NCBI GenBank assembly: GCA_038501785.1
Contig: JBAMJR010000083.1
Location: 1,064,501 to 1,128,500 of the forward strand
Origin: Myoxocephalus aenaeus
Lineage: Eukaryota; Chordata; Actinopteri; Perciformes; Cottidae
Direction of reading: 5' to 3'
Length of the DNA stretch: 64,000 nucleotides
Shown: piece by piece, positions 32,701 to 47,200 of the stretch
How the letters are laid out: each line of letters begins with the position of its first letter
Position numbering within the stretch: position 1 is the first letter of the stretch
Translations under genes and position numbers: made by a program
The notes under the pieces: model-generated
Told to the model about the DNA's origin: nothing
The model's input: the letters and a program-made list of their open reading frames with translations, nothing else
Database searches by the model: none

Positions 32701-35700
32701 TCTCTCTGCAGGCTTTCTATCCGGCTAACAAGGAGGTGGAGGTGAAGTATGGCGACACCATTGCTGCCAGATGTATGTTTACTGGGGAGGGCAGAACCTC
32801 CAAGACGTACATTGGGTGAGTTCAGTTGTATAACCTAATGCATGTTTACACCAGATTGTAGCTTATCTATAATTCAAAAGTACCTTTTAGTTTCTATGGT
32901 TGTTCTAGGTTCAGACTTCTTGAATAATAGATGAGCTCTTGTTTACCCCTTTAGACTGTTTGTATTGAAATATAGCCTACAGGCTTATTTCAGTCAGGGT
33001 CTGTTCCTTGTGTTCCTTTACCCTTGCCGTCTGATTGTTAATGCAGTGTACACACTGTTATACTCTGTGCACTTCAAGGGGAGAAAGAATGACATTATAA
33101 CCATTCAGACCAACACGGGTTAAACAAATGCAAGGGTCTACGTTTTTAGGGTTGTGTTGTTTCAGACCTCATGAGATGATGAAATATGACCCTATGGTAC
33201 ACCAACACACTGCGTACTGGAAGTTTTCATGTCATGATTGTACTTTTTAATTGTCCACGTTAAAAAGTTATGAAATGTCTGCTGTTGAGTTTCATCCTCA
33301 CTTTATATTACTTTAGAGAAATGCATAATTGGGATTTAATAAATATGAGAGAAAATGCTGTTTGCAATTCTATTTGATTAATCTGCTTATTATTTGGATT
33401 CATTTCATATTCTTCTTTAGCAAAAAGACAAACTTTTTAGAGAATGTAGATTTTAGATTCTTGATACCGATAAACATCATTGAAGGTAAAATAATCTTAC
33501 TGGTCAATATCCATCACATAAGCAAACATTTTGATGGGCATGCCTTAAATGTGATTGTTTAAGTATTGTAACCAAGGGATGTACTGAGCGTCATTTACCT
33601 GATTAAAGATCATGTGCTTTCCTCCATTTGTATGCATAGTACCAGGAGTGATGCATTTACTTTTCTGTCTTGTCTGCAGTGGTACCTCTGATGATGAAAT
33701 GTGCAACTTCTATATCATGTACTACATGGACAGCAAACATGCCGTCCCCTACATGAGCTGCATGGAGCCCGGCTCCAGAGGGCTGTTCCAGCACATTCCA
33801 GCTGAGGCCAACGTCCCCATCGCTGTCAGTCCAGGTCACATGACCTCTATGATGCACATGGGGCACTCAGCAGGTACAAAGGCATCCAGTATGGCTCATG
33901 TTGCATGCTGCTAACCCAGCGTTATTCAAGTTAGCCTAATGATAGCTTTTCCTGTTGGTTAGGAGCTGAGCGTATACTTTTAAAAGTCATTTTTCTAAAT
34001 GTGCGCCTCATTGTCTTTTTAATTAACTTACATTTATATAATTATAAATGTATTTATATAAATATTAAAAAAACCTGTCTAATTATTCTTTATTTTTCCT
34101 CCAAAGACCATCAAGATAACAAATTGTTGTTGGATCAAAGCAAAGCGGAGCAGGTTCTGGATCAGGGTAAGTTCAAGGACAACAACCTCCAGTCTGATAA
34201 TTCTCGGTTCAGTCACTTTATTATCTCTAAAATTCAAAATTACATGTGCAAACAATCAGGCTGAATTTCCATTTTATTACCGTTGTATTATTCAGTATAT
34301 ACAGTTTATGTAGCTATTTACAGGGTTCCTACGGTCATGGAGTTTTAAAATGGTTATTTCCAGGCCTGGAAAAGTCCTTGAAAAAAAAAAAAAATCCCAA
34401 AGGTTTAGTAAAAGTCATGTAAATTTGTTATATTCATGTGTTCATGTCGTTCATTTACGCTGAGTTTGAAATAATGAATATGCTTTTAAAAGAAAGACTC
34501 AAAATATAAGCAGGCATACATACAGGCATCTATATAAATGTTTATTCTTTTAATCAAACTATTGTCTCATTCATTTGAGTCATTTAAGGTTTACTGTATG
34601 CTTTGTATTCTCATTGTTAGTTTAAATACTACATTTACTCACTTTTTCATGTTTACACCCAGATTTCACTAAATGTTTGTAATGGACATTTGGTTTAAAG
34701 TCATGGAGAAGTCATGAAACCCATTGGTCAGAATGTTTATGAACCCTGTATTTAATATTATGACCTAATTTTAAATTTCCGCCACTTCGTCCATTGTTTC
34801 CTTTATACCTCAAATTACAGAGAATTAGAAAAGCAACAAATGGAGGCCTTTGTTTAATTAACTTTTATACAAATAACTGAGTGAAACAGGAATTATGGAA
34901 GACCGTATCTGCTCATCCCAACTAGTGTTACAAGGTTACAAGGTAGCGCAACTAAAGAATGCTTATTGTAGTCTTTTGCTCCATAAGAAAAAACACACAC
35001 ATACAAACACACACAAAATAAGACTATCATATATACGTGTGTGTGTGTGTGTGTGTGTGTATATATCTGTGTGGAGGATGAATTAAGGAGTCTCCCAGCC
35101 AGAGGACAGAAGCTGCTCTGCAGTTAAAGGAAGGTAAACGGCTGGTTACTGTTTGCCAGTCCAGCTAGCTTAGCCAGCTAAGTTATTAGCTCCCAATTCA
35201 TATTGTCTCACAGTATATTTTGTCACCTGACCGCACTCGTCACTCCACTGATATCAACTGGTAATTTCTGAAACATATACACTTGGCTTTGTCTGGTTTA
35301 TGCTGCTATGAATTCAGCCCATATGCTTTGTTGGTTATTGAGACCCAATAGATGAAGACCTGTCCACTAGGAGTCTGACATACTGTAGATCTACGTCAGA
35401 CTGACACAGAATGGGTCTGCTGGAGCAGCATATAGCATAGAGCACACATCCTGTCCTTAGTTAGTCCTGATGGACAGGTGGTACCTTCATGGTAGCTCCT
35501 CCATCAGTGTGAATGTTAGTGAGTCCTGATGGACAGGTGGTACCTTCATGGTAGCTCCTCCATCAGTGTGAATGTTAGTGAGTCCTGATGGACAGGTGGT
35601 ACCTTCATGGTAGCTCCTCCATCAGTGTATGAATGTTAGTTAGTCCTGATGGACAGGTGGTACCTTCATGGTAGCTCCTCCATCAGTGTGAATGTTAGTT

Positions 35701-38700
35701 AGTCCTGATGGACAGGTGGTACCTTCATGGTAGCTCCTCCATCAGTGTGAATGTTAGTTAGTCCTGATGGACAGGTGGTACCTTCATGGTAGCTCCTCCA
35801 TCAGTGTGAATGTTAGTTAGTCCTGATGGACAGGTGGTACCTTCATGGTAGCTCCTCCCATCAGTATGAATGTTAGTTAGTCCTGATGGACAGGTGGTAC
35901 CTTCATGGTAGCTCCTCCATCAGTGTGAATGTTAGTTAGTCCTGATGGACAGGTGGTACCTTCATGGTAGCTCCTCCATCAGTGTGAATGTTAGTGAGTC
36001 CTGATGGACAGGTGGTACCTTCATGGTAGCTCCTCCATCAGTGTGAATGTTAGTGAGTCCTGATGGACAGGTGGTACCTTCATGGTAGCTCCTCCATCAG
36101 TGTGAATGTTAGTTAGTCCTGATGGACAGGTGGTACCTTCATGGTAGCTCCTCCATCAGTGTGAATGTTAGTTAGTCCTGATGGACAGGTGGTACCTTCA
36201 TGGTAGCTCCTCCATCAGTGTGAATGTTAGTTAGTCCTGATGGACAGGTGGTACCTTCATGGTAGCTCCTCTATCAGTGTGAATGTTAGTTAGTCCTGAT
36301 GGACAGGTGGTACCTTCATGGTAGCTCCTCCATCAGTGTGAATGTTAGTTAGTCCTGATGGACAGGTGGTACCTTCATGGTAGCTCCTCCCATCAGTATG
36401 AATGTTAGTTAGTCCTGATGGACAGGTGGTACCTTCATGGTAGCTCCTCCATCAGTGTGAATGTTAGTTAGTCCTGATGGACAGGTGGTACCTTCATGGT
36501 AGCTCCTCCATCAGTGTGAATGTTAGTTAGTCCTGATGGACAGGTGGTACCTTCATGGTAGCTCCTCCATCAGTGTGAATGTTAGTGAGTCCTGATGGAC
36601 AGGTGGTACCTTCATGGTAGCTCCTCCATCAGTGTGAATGTTAGTTAGTCCTGATGGACAGGTGGTACCTTCATGGTAGCTCCTCCATCAGTGTGAATGT
36701 TAGTGAGTCCTGATGGACAGGTGGTACCTTCATGGTAGCTCCTCCATCAGTGTATGAATGTTAGTTAGTCCTGATGGACAGGTGGTACCTTCATGGTAGC
36801 TCCTCCATCAGTGTGTGAAGTATTGTTAAACAGCTTTGAGTGGTCGGAAGACTAGAAAAGATCTATACAAGTACAGTTTATTTACCACTTATATTGACAG
36901 CCTTGACCCAGTAGATCATCCTCTTGGTCCGGAGCAGCTGAGGACCTCGTCACCATAATATTTCGTAAGCACTTTGGGGGGAAGCCATAGTCGACGTAGA
37001 AGTGAAGGTTGTTCCAGTCCTGCCATGCTCTCTGGAGCTCCTCTAACCTCGTCTAGTAGCGCCCAGACTTGTCCTCCATGCTCAGCCCTCCTGGTCGATC
37101 AGCCTGGCTTCCAGATTGGCTTAGCGCTGCGTTAGCCACTTGATAAGCGTAGATGTAGCTTGAAGCACTGTCTCTAGTCTCGTATTTTCTCTTCAGTTCT
37201 TGTTTGATGTCTGAGAGTTGTACCCTGTAAACCTGCACAGACTTAGCCTCTGATGCATCCTTGTCATCATCTTCACTGTCTTCTTCCTTGGCAGTCTTCT
37301 GCCTGGCACCTTTGAACACCGCAGGATTGACTGAAGGACAATGGAGTCCTCGTATTCTGTTTCGGCTTCGTTTTCTATCACTTTGTGGTTGTCCTTCTTC
37401 CAGTTGTAACCCGTTTCTCCATTTAAAAATCTGGAAACCTAATTTTTTATGTTTAGAATTTCTAGTACACGTTCAAGTTATCTATTGTCATGGGTCCCCA
37501 AAAAGTACATCGAGGGAGTTATTGGCAAACAACATCTTTGACCTCAGGCTCCCTCCAATAATTGTTGTGTACCGGACCACGGTGGCTGGACCCACAAGCA
37601 GACACAAGGCAGTTCGATTAAAAAAAGGCAAGTTTTACTGGATTTCACATGCAGGACGTCAAAAGACAAACTCGCCCAGGACAAGGAGTTGACACAGACT
37701 AAATACACAAGGGAATGAGACACAGGTGGAAACAATGAGGGCGGGGCTTGCAATCACACAGGAGGGCGGCACACGAGGGGGGAGGAGTCTGGAACGAGAG
37801 ACAAGGTGAGTGACAGACAACACAACAGACACAGACAGTGAACACAGAACTACCCAGAAGGTCTGGGTGTAACAATAATGCTCATAAAATAATTCTAGAA
37901 AGAAAATCTGTAAAAAATAAAATAATATAAGAGCTAAAATATACATGTATACAATTTCAAAAACTATAAATTTGCGTTAAACAGATGTACAGTAATGATG
38001 GATGAACTGAACCATGATGAAGATGTAACCGTAAGGAAAGTATATCATAAAGTGAGATTTTAAAGTTTTACCGTCTGCCAGACGTCGGCAGGCAGCTTGC
38101 TGCTCGGGTGCATGGGGCCCCTGATACCCTGCTGGAGGTGTAACTGTAGACTGGGGATAGCAGGATGCTCTCAATGCTGCACCTGTAGAAGTATCCTGGA
38201 GTCCATGTTGAACCTGAGCCAGGTCAGGGTGGGGTCTGACCCTCAGGAAGTACAGGATCCAGTCACAGAGGGTGGTGCTGAGCCTTCTGTCTCTGAGCTG
38301 GATGAAGAGCTTGGAGGCTCCTTGTGTGGATCCGTTCTTCTGAAGGATCGGCACACATCTGCCTGCATATTAGTCAAGAAGCCAGGAAGTTGTCCTCAAG
38401 CGTGCATTGGAAGTCCACTTTGTCCCTGAATGTTTCTCAGCGCTGCTAATAGCTTCTGGACCTCCTCTACTGATCAGAGTCTCACAGTTGTAAGTGCCAG
38501 TCCGTGTCAGGCAGGCGCTGAACTGAGGTGTGATCTGATTGGCCGAAAGGTGTGCAAGGGAGGGCCTTAAATCTTTCTCTGGAATAAGTGTAAACATTGT
38601 TAAGTGTGATGTAGGACAGCCGGTGTGTTGGTGATGTCTCGGCAGAGCCATCCTCAGGTTGGTGTCTTTAGGGGTCTCAGTCCTGTCGTTCATATATAAA

Positions 38701-39774
38701 ATACCTTTAAGGTCATAATGAATAGGTTGTACAGTAACTTGTGCAGTAAAGGTCTTTCCCATCCACTCTATTGCTTCCTGCTGGTGAACTCTTTCCCTCT
38801 GAACTCCATCTTCTGACAACACAACTCCGCTCGGTAGTGTCTAGAGAAACACTTTTTACACGATATGTAGAGGCCAATACATGTGTGTTGTTTTGTTTGT
38901 TATGTTATCCTTTTGATATCACTAGTCCCAATTAAATATGTCCTCTTGAACGTGAGCTAGATTGATGTGTGAAACAAGACTCTGCCTCTGGCCTGCAGTC
39001 TCCTTGTCCTTTACTTCCATTCTTTCCTGTCCTTCTCTGCCCTTGTCTGTGCAGGTGACCTCTATGCTTTTATGTCCACGCTGCTAGGCCAGAGCAAGGA
39101 AGTAGCGCACGCTCATAGGTACAGCAAGCTGCAGAGAGCCCAGGCTGAGCTGGTGGCTCAGATTGATAGCTTAATGCAACAGAAAGACCTGGGCTTTCCC
39201 AGTGCCGGGCTAGCCGTCCAAACCAGGGTGGATCATGTGTTGGTGAGGGACAGAGTCCACAGGTTCCATCAGCTTGAGGCCACAGCCGAGCCGCCGAGAA
39301 GCAAGCCGCTAGCTGAAGGTGGGTCCTGGATGCTAACGTGTTTCCTGTGTTCTTAAACTGTAACACATTACATGTGTTGAAGAACATTACAAATATCACC
39401 CTTTCGCTTTTTGTAGAAAGAACTTCTTGTGCTATGAAATTACTTGAAGATATAAGTATATGAGTTCACTTCTGCCTTCTTTGAGTCCCTCATGGATGCG
39501 TTACTCAAACCGCGTTACTCTACCCGATGCAGACCGCATGTTCTGTAACGCTGGCTCACTTCAGTCTGGAGGTGATACTCGTTCACTCTGGCTTCAGTGC
39601 AGAGGGGCTGCTTGTTCTCAAAGTGTCTGTACTAAAGGTGCTTGTTGATAAGAGTTCAGTGCTGTCCACTAAACCCTTGATGTGCATCCTGAGGTCTATC
39701 CTGTTGAAAACACTTTCTGGTTTCTGATTTCCAGTCGGGCATTGTTTCTGCCATTGTAGCATTATGCAACTTCA

Positions 39775-39846
<72 letters not shown>

Positions 39847-41211
39847 ATTGTGTGTGTGTCATTGTGTGCATGTGTATACGATTCATGACCATATGAGCCC
39901 AGAGCAAGTGGCTCTCTGCTGTTCAAAGTGATTTTGTGGGCTATTTGTTTATTTCCAGAGCAAAATCAGGTCATTTAGTATTAGAAAGGTAAGAACTTTA
40001 AAGTGTACTAATCATTTGCAGCTCAAACACTTTGAAGGGTAATTGGAGTAATTAAAAAAACAACAATGGACTCTATCAAAATCTGTAAAAGTTATAACCT
40101 TTATGCCAAAACATGGTCGGATTGGGGCATGCTGGGTATCTGTGCATAAACTTCTGACGCGTTCTAAGAAACCTCCCACGATCACGGAAGCCTTCGCAGT
40201 TGAAAATGTCGAAGGAGAGTAGGGGGAAAAACAGTCCGGCTGCATTTGGAATCTTCAGGTACTAATATACTACACACAAGGATATATCATACTTTATTCG
40301 ACTCCTACAAGCTCGTAGGGTTAGGAATAAGTGTCTTTTATTGAAATCACTTTGTAAAGTCTACTTATTAACGATCTAGTAAACGTTACGGCCGCCGCCG
40401 GAAGTGACGGCGAGGTTACAGGGTTTATGTAATTACATAAACTTAACGGTAAGTTAATTTTTTTCCCTCAAGGCTTTACTGTATTCAGCAATTTAAATGA
40501 AGTTAATCAACGTTGTGGTTCTGGAGATCCTTTAGGAAACGTCACTTGACTTATTCTTCTCTGTTCTGTCCGATAATGGGTGCCGCGGGGCTTGGAGCTA
40601 ATTAAAAATTCAGAAAATGAATGAATACTTGGTAGTTATGATCAGGACTGATGGTCCCTTTTTTGGGTGAGTTGTTCCTGATCCGATGTGAGGTCCTGGG
40701 ACAGAGGAGGTCGTATGTGTACACATTGTAAAGCTTTCTGTGGATTATTAGTCATTTGTGATTTTGGGCACAGTTAGAGGACTACAGACAGACACAACAA
40801 TCATCCTTTCTTTACTGTATGTGCTGGACATTCTTGATAATGTCTGATGCTGACATGCTGAAGTGTTATGGTATCAACTCAAAGAGAACGTCTCCAGAAG
40901 TGCTTCTACTTTTTCTCCATGGTCGAATTTTACAAAGTAAACTTTATTACAACTAAAATTGTAATAAATCATAATATTGAATCGCAATAATTGTACAATT
41001 GCAATACCCAAAAGTTTGAATACATATCGAATGTATTGTGATCGAGAGATGAGCATATTAAGAGTCTTTGAGTATTCAGAAAAGCGCTGCATAAAATTAA
41101 AGTATTATTATATTGACCCAGCCCTAGAACGTGTTTTATTAGTCACAACTATTTCTGCCACTTTGAAAACGTCATGTGGAAAAGTATGAGAAGGTTTACA
41201 AATATAATTAA

Positions 41212-41260
<49 letters not shown>

Positions 41261-44200
41261 CCACCTGGAGCAGGTCTCGGCGTGGCCTCAGAGTTCCCTC
41301 CAGCTCGGTCAGGTTTCAGGACTCGCCCTCGACTCCGATGCTAACTTGGTCATCTTCCACAGAGGGGACCACCACTGGGGGTCGAGGTAATAACTCATCA
41401 TTATTCATTCTGTTCATTATGTTTTGATGCTTTTATGTGAAGCACTTTGAATCGCCTTGTTGTTGAAATGCATGTTTTAAATGTAGTGACATGAGTTTAT
41501 CTGGAGAGCACACAGTCTACACTATGTTTTCATTTCAAAATGCATAACCTTTGCGACATAACTTGTCCATCAGATGACATGTAATCCATCCCTGGCAGAC
41601 AGAACATACCTGTTTGAACTGCAGTCTATTGCCTATCAATGCAGCTACTGCAGCATGAATGACAGCTGGAGGATTTAACAGAAAACCAAAAGTAGTTTAA
41701 ATATATGTGGAGATCTTTCTGTGGACCCATAAAGAACTTTTCTCTTAGCTCTTTTAACAGCCAGGCGAGATACCAGCAGAGGTCCCAAGGGCCCATCCAG
41801 CAGTCCACTATTTTGGTTGTGGACTTGGCCAAAGGCAACATCCTGAAGGCGTCTGGCAGAGATATGTAAGTTATAGTTTACTTTTTTATGAATGCTGAGC
41901 ATGAACAGAGACCAGCAGGCCTTTCTAGTATTGTTGCACGTCCTGTTTCCCCAAACTGATTAAAATCCCTGATGTTGCAGGTTTTATTTGCCTCATGGAA
42001 TAACAACGGACAGGGAGAATAACTACTGGGTCACTGATGTGGCTCTTCATCAGGTACGTGCAGCTGAGCTGAGCATGTTCACGCCTCTAGTGACCATCAA
42101 ACAGCTTGACAGCTCACTTCATGTATGTTGTAGAGCCAACATCACAAATACTTTACACTCTGTACACAACGCTGCCGATGTATAGAATATCACTTACATC
42201 ATGGTCACATGACATCTATTGTCCTCCTGGTCACATGACATCTATTGTCCTCCTGGTCACATGACATATATTGTCCTTCTGGTCACATGACATCTATTGT
42301 ACTTCTAGTGACATGACATCTATTGTACTTCCGGTCACGCGACATCTATTGTCCTTCCGGTCACATGACATCTATTGTCCTTCCGGTCACATGACATCTA
42401 TTGTCCTCCTGGTCACATGACATATATTGTCCTTCTGGTCACATGACATCTATTGTCCTTCCGGTCACATGACATCTATTGTCCTTCCGGTCACATGACA
42501 TCTATTGTCCTCCTGGTCACATGACATATATTGTCCTTCCGGTCACATGACATCTATTGTCCTTCCGGTCACATGACATCTATTGTCCTCCTGGTCACAT
42601 GACATATATTGTCCTTCTGGTCACATGACATCTATTGTCCTCCTGGTCACATGACATCTATTGTCCTCCTGGTCACATGACATATATTGTCCTTCTGGTC
42701 ACATGACATATATTGTCCTTCTGGTCACATGACATCTATTGTCCTCCTGGTCACATGACATCTATTGTCCTCCTGGTCACATGACATATATTGTCCTCCT
42801 GGTCACATGACATATATTGTCCTTCTGGTCACATGACATCTATTGTCCTTCTGGTGACATGACATCTATTGTCCTCCTGGTCACATGACATATATTGTCC
42901 TCCTGGTCACATGACATATATTGTCCTCCTGGTCACATGACATCTATTGTCCTCCTGGTCACATGACATCTATTGTCCTTCTAGTCACATGACACCTATT
43001 GTCCTCCTGGTCACATGACACCTATTGTCCTTCTAGTCACGCGACATTTATTGTCCTTCCGGTCACATGACATCTATTGTCCTTCTGGTCACATGACATC
43101 TATTGTCCTTCCGGTCACATGACATCTATTGTACTTCTAGTGACATGACATCTATTGTCCTTCCGGTCACATGACATCTATTGTCCTCCTGGTCACATGA
43201 CATCTATTGTCCTTCTAGTCACATGACACCTATTGTCCTCCTGGTCACATGACACCTATTGTCCTTCTAGTCACGCGACATCTATTGTCCTTCCGGTCAC
43301 ATGACATCTATTGTCCTTCCGGTCACATGACATCTATTGTCCTTCCGGTCACATGACATCTATTGTCCTTCCGGTCACGCGACATCTATTGTCCTTCCGG
43401 TCACGCGACATCTATTGTCCTTCCGGTCACGCGACATCTATTGTCCTTCCGGTCACATGACATCTATTGTCCTTCCGGTCACATGACATCTATTGTACTT
43501 CCGGTCACATGACATATATTGTTCTTCCGGTCACGCGACATCTATTGTCCTTCCGGTCACATGACATCTATTGTCCTTCCGGTCACATGACATCTATTGT
43601 CCTTCCGGTCACATGACATCTATTGTCCTTCCGGTCACGCGACATCTATTGTCCTTCCGGTCACATGACATCTATTGTCCTTCCGGTCACATGACATCTA
43701 TTGTCCTTCCGGTCACATGACATCTATTGTCCTTCCGGTCACATGACATCTAGTGTACTTCCGGTCACGCGACATCTATTGTCCTTCCGGTCACGCGACA
43801 TCTATTGTCCTTCCGGTCACGCGACATCTATTGTCCTTCCGGTCACGCGACATCTATTGTCCTTCCGGTCACGCGACATCTATTGTCCTTCCGGTCACGC
43901 GACATCTATTGTCCTTCCGGTCACGCGACATCTATTGTCCTTCCGATCACGCGACATCTATTGTCCTTCCGGTCACGCGACATCTATTGTCCTTCCGGTC
44001 ACATGACATCTATTGTCCTTCTGGTCACATGACATCTATTGTCCTTCCGGTCACATGACATCTATTGTACTTCTAGTGACATGACATCTATTGTACTTCC
44101 GGTCACGCGACATCTATTGTCCTTCCGGTCACATGACATCTATTGTCCTTCCGGTCACATGACATCTATTGTCCTTCCGGTCACATGACATCTATTGTCC

Positions 44201-47200
44201 TTCCGGTCACGCGACATCTATTGTCCTTCCGGTCACGCGACATCTATTGTCCTTCCGGTCACGCGACATCTATTGTCCTTCCGGTCACGCGACATCTATT
44301 GTCCTTCCGGTCACATGACATCTATTGTCCTTCCGGTCACATGACATCTATTGTCCTTCCGGTCACGCGACATATATTGTCCTTCCGGTCACATGACATC
44401 TATTGTCCTTCCGGTCACATGACATCTATTGTCCTTCCGGTCACATGACATCTATTGTCCTTCCGGTCACATGACATCTAGTGTACTTCCGGTCACGCGA
44501 CATCTATTGTCCTTCCGGTCACGCGACATCTATTGTCCTTCCGGTCACATGACATCTATTGTCCTTCCGGTCACATGACATCTATTGTCCTTCCGGTCAC
44601 ATGACATCTATTGTCCTTCCGGTCACATGACATCTAGTGTACTTCCGGTCACGCGACATCTATTGTCCTTCCGGTCACGCGACATCTATTGTCCTTCCGG
44701 TCACATGACATCTATTGTCCTTCCGGTCACGCGACATCTATTGTCCTTCCGGTCACGCGACATCTATTGTCCTTCCGGTCACGCGACATCTATTGTCCTT
44801 CCGGTCACGCGACATCTATTGTCCTTCCGGTCACATGACATCTATTGTCCTTCCGGTCACATGACATCTATTGTCCTTCCGGTCACATGACATCTATTGT
44901 ACTTCTAGTGACATGACATCTATTGTACTTCCGGTCACGCGACATCTATTGTCCTTCCGGTCACGCGACATCTATTGTCCTTCCGGTCACATGACATCTA
45001 TTGTCCTTCCGGTCACGCGACATCTATTGTCCTTCCGGTCACGCGACATCTATTGTCCTTCCGGTCACGCGACATCTATTGTCCTTCCGGTCACGCGACA
45101 TCTATTGTCCTTCCGGTCACGCGACATCTATTGTCCTTCCGGTCACGCGACATCTATTGTCCTTCCGGTCACATGACATCTATTGTCCTTCCGGTCACAT
45201 GACATCTACTGTCCTTCTAGTGACATGACATCTATTGTCCTTCTAGTGACATGACATCTATTGTCCTTCCGGTCACGCGACATCTATTGTCCTTCCGGTC
45301 ACGCGACATCTATTGTCCTTCCGGTCACGCGACATCTATTGTCCTTCCGGTCACGCGACATCTATTGTCCTTCCGGTCACATGACATCTATTGTCCTTCC
45401 GGTCACATGACATCTATTGTACTTCTAGTGACATGACATCTATTGTCCTTCCGGTCACGCGACATCTATTGTCCTTCCGGTCACGCGACATCTATTGTCC
45501 TTCCGGTCACGCGACATCTATTGTCCTTCCGGTCACATGACATCTATTGTACTTCCGGTCACGCGACATCTATTGTCCTTCCGGTCACGCGACATCTATT
45601 GTCCTTCCGGTCACGCGACATCTATTGTCCTTCCGGTCACATGACATCTATTGTCCTTCCGGTCACATGACATCTATTGTACTTCCGGTCACGCGACATC
45701 TATTGTCCTTCCGGTCACATGACATATATTGTACTTCTAGTGACATGACATCTATTGTCCTTCTAGTGACATGACATCTATTGTCCTTCCGGTCACGCGA
45801 CATCTATTGTCCTTCCGGTCACGCGACATCTATTGTCCTTCCGGTCACATGACATATATTGTACTTCTAGTGACATGACATCTATTGTCCTTCCGGTCAC
45901 ATGACATCTATTGTCCTTCCGGTCACATGACATCTATTGTCCTTCTAGTGACATGACATCTATTGTCCTTCTAGTGACATGACATCTATTGTCCTTCCGG
46001 TCACGCGACATCTATTGTCCTTCCGGTCACGCGACATCTATTGTCCTTCCGGTCACGCGACATCTATTGTCCTTCCGGTCACATGACATCTATTGTCCTT
46101 CCGGTCACATGACATCTATTGTACTTCTAGTGACATGACATCTATTGTCCTTCCGGTCACGCGACATCTATTGTCCTTCCGGTCACGCGACATCTATTGT
46201 CCTTCCGGTCACGCGACATCTATTGTCCTTCCGGTCACGCGACATCTATTGTCCTTCCGGTCACATGACATCTATTGTCCTTCCGGTCACATGACATCTA
46301 TTGTACTTCCGGTCACGCGACATCTATTGTCCTTCCGGTCACATGACATATATTGTACTTCTAGTGACATGACATCTATTGTCCTTCTAGTGACATGACA
46401 TCTATTGTCCTTCCGGTCACGCGACATCTATTGTCCTTCCGGTCACGCGACATCTATTGTCCTTCCGGTCACATGACATATATTGTACTTCTAGTGACAT
46501 GACATCTATTGTCCTTCTGGTCACATGACATCTATTGTCCTTCCGATCACATGACATCTATTGTCCTTCCGGTCACGCGACATCTATTGTCCTTCCGGTC
46601 ACATGACATCTATTGTCCTTCCGGTCACGCGACATCTATTGTCCTTCCGGTCACGCGACATCTATTGTCCTTCCGGTCACGCGACATCTATTGTCCTTCC
46701 GGTCACATGACATCTATTGTACTTCTAGTGACATGACATCTATTGTCCTTCTAGTGACATGACATCTATTGTCCTTCCGGTCACGCGACATCTATTGTCC
46801 TTCCGGTCACGCGACATCTATTGTCCTTCCGGTCACATGACATATATTGTACTTCTAGTGACATGACATCTATTGTCCTTCTGGTCACATGACATCTATT
46901 GTCCTTCCGATCACATGACATCTATTGTCCTTCCGGTCACGCGACATCTATTGTCCTTCCGGTCACATGACATCTATTGTCCTTCCGGTCACATGACATC
47001 TATTGTCCTTCCGGTCACGCGACATCTATTGTCCTTCCGGTCACGCGACATCTATTGTCCTTCCGGTCACATGACATCTATTGTACTTCTAGTGACATGA
47101 CATCTATTGTCCTTCTAGTGACATGACATCTATTGTCCTTCCGGTCACGCGACATCTATTGTCCTTCCGGTCACATGACATATATTGTACTTCTAGTGAC

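Noticed and set aside
39055..39318. Treating exon 14 as intron
   Set aside because: It was doubtful because it lies 4.9 kb from exon 13, but it begins GDLY and ends VRDRVHRFHQLE as in mammalian PAM, with matching phase and good splice sites.
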